Part shown: positions 58,872-64,000 of the stretch, piece by piece
Layout of the letters: each line of letters opens with the position of its first letter
Numbering within the stretch: position 1 is the stretch's first letter
Assembly (NCBI RefSeq): GCF_029784165.1
Contig: NC_073695.1
Location: 90,775,902-90,839,901, forward strand
DNA from: Wyeomyia smithii
Lineage: Eukaryota > Arthropoda > Insecta > Diptera > Culicidae
Length of the DNA: 64,000 nucleotides
Reading direction: 5' to 3'
Made by a program: the position numbers and the translations under genes
Notes under the pieces: generated by a model
What the model was told of the DNA's origin: nothing
Database searches by the model: none
What the model saw: the letters and a program-made list of their open reading frames with translations, nothing else

Positions 58872-59145
58872 GGCGTCGTACACAAATTACGTAACGCATG
58901 AAAGGGGGGAGGGGGGTTGAGTCTGCGTTACTTACCGTTACGTAGAGGGGAGGGGGGTAGTAGAGACAGCTACGTAACTGTGATGTTTGCTTGAAATTGA
59001 AAATTTTGGAGGGGGGTCAGGCTGTTCAGCGTAACGTAATTTTAGGGGGGGGAAATAATATCGAACGTTACCTATCGTTAAATAGGGAGGGGGAGGGTTT
59101 TATGAAATCTAGATTTTTAGCGTTACGTAATTTGTGTACGACGCC
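58872..59145. mobile_element. PIF/Harbinger-type MITE (274 bp, TTA target)
   Basis: The ends begin GGCGTCGTACACAAATTACG and are perfect inverted repeats for 26 bases. TTA flanks both sides (58869-58871, 59146-59148), the 3-bp TWA duplication typical of PIF/Harbinger. The interior alternates G-runs with 'cgttac' phrases. There is no coding capacity. Confidence 0.88.
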
Positions 59146-59298
59146 TTACTCATGATTTTTGTCTTCGATAATGAACGCTCGCTTATAGCGACACTAGCGG
59201 CATTATTGCCCACTAAGAAAATTTCAAAATAGTCGTTATTTGGCACGTCTGTTTGTCTGTGCCTGTGTATTTTCATTCCCCACATCTACGTTTGCTTA

Positions 59299-59335
59299 GC
59301 CGTCGTACACAAATTACGTAACGCTAAAAATCTAG
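59299..59335. mobile_element. Solo terminal inverted repeat of the same MITE family
   Basis: 'gtcgtacacaaattacgtaa' plus 'cgctaaaaatctag' matches the reversed right end of the MITE at 58872-59145, preceded by TTA. It stops where the 127-bp duplication starts. Confidence 0.8.
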
Positions 59336-59587
59336 GCAGTTTGTACGCAAGATCCCACGCTCGCTGGTCCGCTTCCTTCATCGACCAACACTAATAGCCG
59401 TAGAGTACTAGCGGGAGAATCTGTGCCCTGTAGGGCGTGGACATGCATGCCACGGGATCTAGGCAGTTTGTACGCAAGATCCCACGCTCGCTGGTCCGCT
59501 TCCTTCATCGACCAACACTAATAGCCGTAGAGTACTAGCGGGAGAATCTGTGCCCTGTAGGGCGTGGACATGCATGCCACGGGATCT
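59334..59587. repeat. Exact tandem duplication, 2 x 127 bp
   Basis: 59334-59460 and 59461-59587 are identical as far as I can read. The unit begins 'aggcagtttgtacgcaagat' and ends 'cacgggatct'. It lies within the RTE reverse-transcriptase relic. Perfect identity implies a very recent event or an assembly repeat error. Confidence 0.9.
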
Positions 59588-60655
59588 TAGCTGGTTACGT
59601 AAACCGTAAAAGGTTTTGTTTGTAGCTGCTGTCCGTCGCTTCACTTCACGGCTAACGTCGTTGTCATAAGGTACACAAATTCGACTGCTTCATAGATACC
59701 GTCACCCTGCTTCAGACCGTCTAACGCAGTGGTTTTCAACCTTTTTCAGTTCATGCACCCCCTTTTGATAATTTACACAAGCTTTTCCCCCCTATCGGAA
59801 CCATGAAAGAAAAGCTGTAGTAATTAAAAAATATAAGGCTTTTTAAACTTTAATTTTAAACAGGTTTCAAGCAGGAGCAGGAAAACACCAATACACGGGC
59901 ATTTTCAGCATCACTTGTGAAGGTGTGTGTTACGATTTATCGTCAACAAGCATATAGAGCTTCCTGAGCCAGATCTCACCAATACAGGCTTAGTCGTGTA
60001 TCCTTATAAAATCGATTTGTTTTCATCCACAAAATTAGCTGATGTTCAATTTCGAAAATATTTCACTTATGAATCCTAGTTCATTCGTGTTACCTGTTTC
60101 AACAAACTGTGTTTTAGTGGAAACATAAATGAAATAAAACTAAAAATCGGCCTACAACTTGAATCAAAGTTCGGGGCATGAGGAAATTTTTTGTTATCAC
60201 AGTTGATTATTTGCGCCCAAAAATTAAACTTGTATTAGTGAAATCGACCACTAATACTAGCGCAGATAGAAAGGTCTATTTGACGTATGCCTATAGAGCA
60301 AAATAATGCGCAAAAACCGGTGCATGGGTTTCTCGCGAGCGAATTCATTGGACACTGAAAAAAAATGTCGCACCACCGTCAATCATAAAATCGCATTACA
60401 TGTGAAATTTTTCCACTCGCGATTCCCCCCCTGCAACGGTCGAATTCCCCTCTAGGGGGGAATTCCCCCCCGGTTGAAAACCGCTGGTCTAACGTCTCGA
60501 ACGGGTCCGAAATAACGCCCGCTATCCTGACTTGTGATGGAAATGAGACAAATATGACGCAATCGTCGTTTTATATCGGTCTGCACAACTGGGTTCGCCA
60601 CAGAAGGCAGAATCACAAAAGGCAGAAGCACGGAAGGCAGCACGAAGCACGGCAT
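59588..60655 (-). pseudogene. RTE-like reverse transcriptase relic, split by a hAT-type element
   Basis: The minus strand gives 'GLKQGDG' (an RT motif of the GLRQGD type) just before the hAT insertion edge near 59710, 'EAVEFVYL' (59665-59690) and 'RRTAATNKTFYGLRNQLRSR' (59587-59640). This is the order of the thumb/C-terminal region of RTE-related reverse transcriptases. The catalytic core (YADD-like) is deleted between GLKQGDG and EAVEFVYL. On the far side of the hAT element (60495-60620), 'SITSQDSGRYFGPVRDVR' may be the upstream palm region. The whole is dead: deletion, shifts and nested insertion. Confidence 0.6.
59727..60486. mobile_element. Non-autonomous hAT-type element (760 bp)
   Basis: The left end CAGTGGTTTTCAACC and reversed right end CAGCGGTTTTCAACC match with one difference. 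GTCTAACG flanks it at 59719-59726 and 60487-60494, a perfect 8-bp target duplication as made by hAT transposases. C/G-runs lie just inside both ends. No transposase frame is present. Confidence 0.92.
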
Positions 60656-60671
60656 ATATATATATATATGC
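60653..60671. repeat. (TA)n microsatellite
   Basis: 'gcatatatatatatatatgc' lies at the junction between the minus-strand RT relic and the plus-strand endonuclease relic. Confidence 0.9.
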
Positions 60672-61330
60672 GGGTCATTAAGTGGAGGCCCATGACCAGT
60701 GACCGTTTATGCGTGTTGAGAATCAAGGACAGATTCTCCAATTACAGCCTGATTAATCTATACGCACCGACAAACGATAATCCCGATAGTGTGAAGAAGG
60801 AGTTTTATGAGCTCCTCGATAAGACATATGCCCAAGACATGATATAAAGATCGTTATCGAGGACGCAAATGCACAGGTAGACGAGAGCCGTTCTTCCTTC
60901 CTATTATTATTGTGGACACAGGCTCCATGCTACCAGTAATGAGGATGGCCTGAGGTTGGTCAACTTCACCGCAGCTAGAAGAATGGTAATCTGTAGCACA
61001 TAGTTTGCATGAAAACATATCCAGAAACACACATGGCGACATCCCAACGGCGAAGCCTGCTCTCAAATCGACCATATTCTGGCTAAGGGTCGACATTTCA
61101 CAGACGTCATTGATGTGTGGCCCTTCCGGACCCAACCGTCGACTCAGGCCATGGAACGATTCGCGCCCGGCTGACCAACATATACAAGACGAGCACTTAG
61201 AGGAGAATACGGTTGGACATCTAGAGATTATAAAGTGATAGTGCTGCTGCTGAGTACATTCAGAAAGTTGATGAGCGGATTGGTGAACCGGTTGGCGATC
61301 AGAACGGACAGTGCACACTGGGCCAGAAAT
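60672..61330 (+). pseudogene. Non-LTR retrotransposon endonuclease relic (RTE-like, plus strand)
   Basis: The plus strand reads VIKWRPMTSDRLCVLRI..., 'LINLYAPTNDNPDSVKKEF', then after a one-base shift 'KIVIEDANAQV', 'LVNFTAARRM', 'KHTWRHPNGEACSQIDHIL' and 'GRHFTDVID'. This is the motif order of APE-type endonucleases of RTE elements, often annotated as craniofacial development protein 2-like. DAN corresponds to the catalytic GDxN region (Gly to Glu change). The final SDH motif is lost. At least three shifts or stops are present. It is head-to-head with the RT relic, so the two are separate insertions or an inverted rearrangement. Confidence 0.8.
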
Positions 61331-61943
61331 GGAATCTAGCGGAACGAAATTAATAGCGCTCTTAGGGTTTGACCAATCGGTTTCCGATCTTCTACAAAGT
61401 TTCTTGGTATAGTTAGGGCGTCATTTTGAATGTTTGAATTGGTTCGGAATTCATCCACAAAGGTGGCGTTGCGATGCCAACTTCTTTCCCTTACACGCTA
61501 GAGCTTTGCGGTGTTCGACAAAGTTGTAGATCTTTAAATTCTATGAAACTTTACAGAATATACAAAATTTCTACCTCTTCAGCTTTCAGAAATCTACGAG
61601 TTTTTATAAATTTTGTCTGAATTTCACGTTTTATTGTGATAATTCTATGAATTCACTCGAAATAATTTCTTACAAATATTTTCTCGATAGAAATTGAATA
61701 TTTACGTCGTTTGCATCCGAGTACAGAAGTTTCTGAAGTACTTAAGTGAAAATAATACACAAAATTTGAAAAAATACATAATTTTGTGAAGCAAGCTGAT
61801 AGCAAGTAGTAGCAAACCAAATTTTTTTTTTTAAATTGTCCATCAAAAAATCTTTATTTTCTGAAAATTTGAAAGAGGTGTTTTTTTGTGTTTTTGTGAT
61901 ATTTCAGTTTGAATAGGTTTCATATAAAAATACAATGGCTCTG
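61331..61943. repeat. Diverged direct copy of part of the inverted-repeat element
   Basis: 'cttacacgctagagctttgcggtgttcgacaaagttgta' and 'tctacgagtttttataaattttgtctgaatttcacgttt' (61490-61640) parallel 62104-62250 in the same order at lower identity. The same family therefore occurs in tandem here. No gene is seen. Confidence 0.65.
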
Positions 61944-62619
61944 TTTTTTTTGCATGGAATACACTGTCCAGTACTCTGATACTCTATTCAACCTATGTGC
62001 AGTCTTCAGCAAAGTTTCTCAGTGTAATAAGAACTTCAACATGACGCTCAATTTAGTTCGCGATTTGGCCGCAGAGATGGCGCTTCGACACCAATTTTTG
62101 ATTCTTACACGCTAGAGCTCTGCAGTTTTCGACAAAGTTTCAGGTTAGAAAATTTTATGTAGCTTTGTAGAAGAAACAAAATTTCTGTCACTTAAATTTT
62201 TTTGGAAATTTACGAGTTTTTAAAGAATTTGTTTGAGTTTCACGTTTGTTGTAATAGTTCTGTGATTCGAAACATTAAAATCACCAAAGAATATGCTATT
62301 TTCTGAATCAGCATACGTTTTTGGTCCAAGTATGCGTCGAGTTTTCGTTAGTAAAGCTAGGCTTATTGAGAGTAGATCCGTTGCTATTGAATTAAATGTT
62401 ACTTTGTTTGTAAATGTTACCTGAAACTTTGTCGAAAACTGCAGAGCTCTAGCGTGTAAGAATAAAAAGTTGGTGTCGAAGCGCCATCTCTGCGGCCAAA
62501 TCGCGAACTAAACTGAGCGTCATGTTGTAGTTCTTCTTACACTGAGAAACTTTGCTGAAGACTGCACATAGGTTGAATAGAGTATCAGAGTACTGGACAG
62601 TGTATTCCATGCAAAAAAC
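61944..62619. repeat. Inverted repeat: two ~200-bp arms, ~273-bp spacer
   Basis: The left arm 61944-62145 runs from 'tttttttgcatggaatacac' to 'cgacaaagtttcaggt'. The right arm 62419-62619 is its reverse complement, with about five mismatches in 200 bases by eye. A transcript across it would fold into a long near-perfect hairpin. A plus frame of 68 residues at 61909-62115 lies in the left arm and has no recognised domain. Confidence 0.92.
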
Positions 62620-63809
62620 CTAAATTAATCCACCTAGCGGTCAGACCCAGCCTTCCTCATTCAAACTTATTATATGTTAGAATAGATTTACACGATTTGA
62701 GAGAAAAAATACTCCTTGGAAATTTCTGCTGGTTTCAGCACAACTATACCATTATTAAATTAAAATTAAAAACCTAACATTCACACACATATGAGCATAC
62801 ATTGAAACATACATAAGCAAATATAATGAAATGAATATGTTTCAAATACATCACGCAAAAATCCAGATGACTACTTCTTGTTACCGGAGTACATCCTAAA
62901 ATGGCTAAATTTTGCCTAATCCGGGTATTTCGATAACGAAGATGCCGACTTCATCCATTATGAGTATTGCGGAAGCGGTACACCCAAAGGCTTAGGACGC
63001 CATTTTAAATTTCTGGATACTTAGTAGCTTCCGATTTCTGGAAAACAACCTTATAGGGACAAACATTACCTATGTTTTTTAGGAACATTATCCCGGGCTC
63101 GAAAGCCGGGAGTAAACTCCATATTTCACTTTGAAACCCGATTTTGCAGCTTTCGGTTTCTGGAAAACATCTACACACGTACACACCCATTCACAAACAT
63201 ATACACCAATACATGCACACATGCGGAAAATGCTCGTTTCGTCGAACTGAGTCGAGTAGTGTATGACATTCGACCATTTGGATCACTTTTCTACCTTTTA
63301 ATTAGCCAGTGATCGTTAGGAGAATGTCAATATGTTTACTTTCATTATGTGATTTCACATTTTTATGAACAACGGACAAAGTTACAATCCGAATACAATG
63401 ACATTCAATAGCAACCTATGGGGCAACTGGACCTTTCATTTGACACTAATTTTGTGAAAATCGGTTCAGCCATCTCTGAGAAAAATGAGTGAGTTTAAAC
63501 AACCTCAGGATAACTTTTCTTAACATAACTTTTGAACCATATGTTCAATCATAACGAAATTTAAAAGTTAAGGGTTTTGGAGACAGCCCGATCATTTTAA
63601 ACCAGTTTCATTGAAATCGGTTATGTGGTTTCTGAGATATTGATGTTTCGTGATTTTTACATTTTGATACATAACCTCTAAACCAAAAATCCGATTACAA
63701 TGAAATTCAATAGCAACCTATGGCGCAACTAGACCTTTCATTTGCAATTAATTTTATGAAAATCGGTCCAGCCATCTCTGAGAAAAGTGAGTGAGAAAAA
63801 AAAGTTGCA

Positions 63810-63868
<59 letters not shown>

Positions 63869-64000
63869 ACATACACACATACACACAAACATACATACAT
63901 ACAGAAAATGCTCAGTTCGTCGAGAGGGGTCGATTGGTTTATGACATTCGGACATTGGGACCACTTTTATATCTTTGGTTTTTCCAGTGATTGCTATACC
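62619..64000 (+). mobile_element. Dispersed element with (CA)n near the end, copy 2 (runs off the window)
   Basis: It starts 'cctaaattaatccacctagc' directly at the edge of the inverted repeat. It repeats the order seen in copy 1, including 'atcggttcagccatctctga' at 63463 and 'atcggtccagccatctctga' at 63764 (spacing 301). The (CA)n run is 63813-63886, followed by 'gaaaatgctcagttcgtcga' and 'ccagtgattgctatacc' at the window end, which I recall as a common tail of Aedes repeats. Confidence 0.75.

Overview
The window looks like nuclear DNA from a mosquito, most likely an aedine (Aedes-type) genome. It is AT-rich and very gene-poor. It holds tRNA-derived SINEs, RTE-type non-LTR fragments, many short inverted-repeat transposons, and dispersed elements ending in (CA)n after the phrase 'atcggtccagccatctctgagaaaagtgag', a style I associate with Aedes. 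The genus is inferred from repeat style; no single intact gene settles it. I find no complete, intact protein-coding gene. What is supported is repeats, broken gene copies and a few candidate exons.

Layout. 1-8.4 kb: tandem ~130-bp repeats, SINE pieces, one copy of a promoter-like dispersed repeat (family R) carrying a SINE with clean target-site duplications, and gene-free sequence. 8.4-16.3 kb: a ~7.9-kb satellite of an 11-bp unit (AATAG + AAATAG) with nested higher-order blocks. It has no stop codons on the minus strand and so yields a spurious 2,491-residue reading frame. 16.3-20.5 kb: sequence without a recognisable gene. 20.55-35.32 kb and 35.82-50.67 kb: the same ~14.8-kb sequence twice, as direct copies on either side of a gap of exactly 500 N. 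The similarity starts and stops exactly at the gap edges, which is what an unmerged overlap between two neighbouring contigs (haplotype duplication) would look like. All elements in this block, including the long inverted-repeat element, the piggyBac-like MITE, the SINEs and the candidate exons, should therefore be counted once unless proven otherwise.

50.7-55.3 kb is the most gene-like part, but it is made of relics: a P-element/THAP9-like transposase exon with a SINE just downstream, a truncated TM9SF-family copy, a frameshifted SAM-domain-like gene with a 73-bp intron, and a fragment of an N-terminal methyltransferase (NTMT1 type). 55.7-64 kb is a transposon graveyard: two RTE endonuclease fragments, an RTE reverse-transcriptase fragment split by a hAT-type element (8-bp target duplication), a PIF/Harbinger-type MITE, an exact 127-bp tandem duplication, a ~200-bp-arm inverted repeat that could form a hairpin RNA, and two copies of a dispersed element with (CA)n.

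The parts do not form a pathway. The coherent story is repeat biology: nested insertions that can be ordered in time, a large satellite array, inverted repeats able to make double-stranded RNA, and an assembly artefact that doubles 15 kb.
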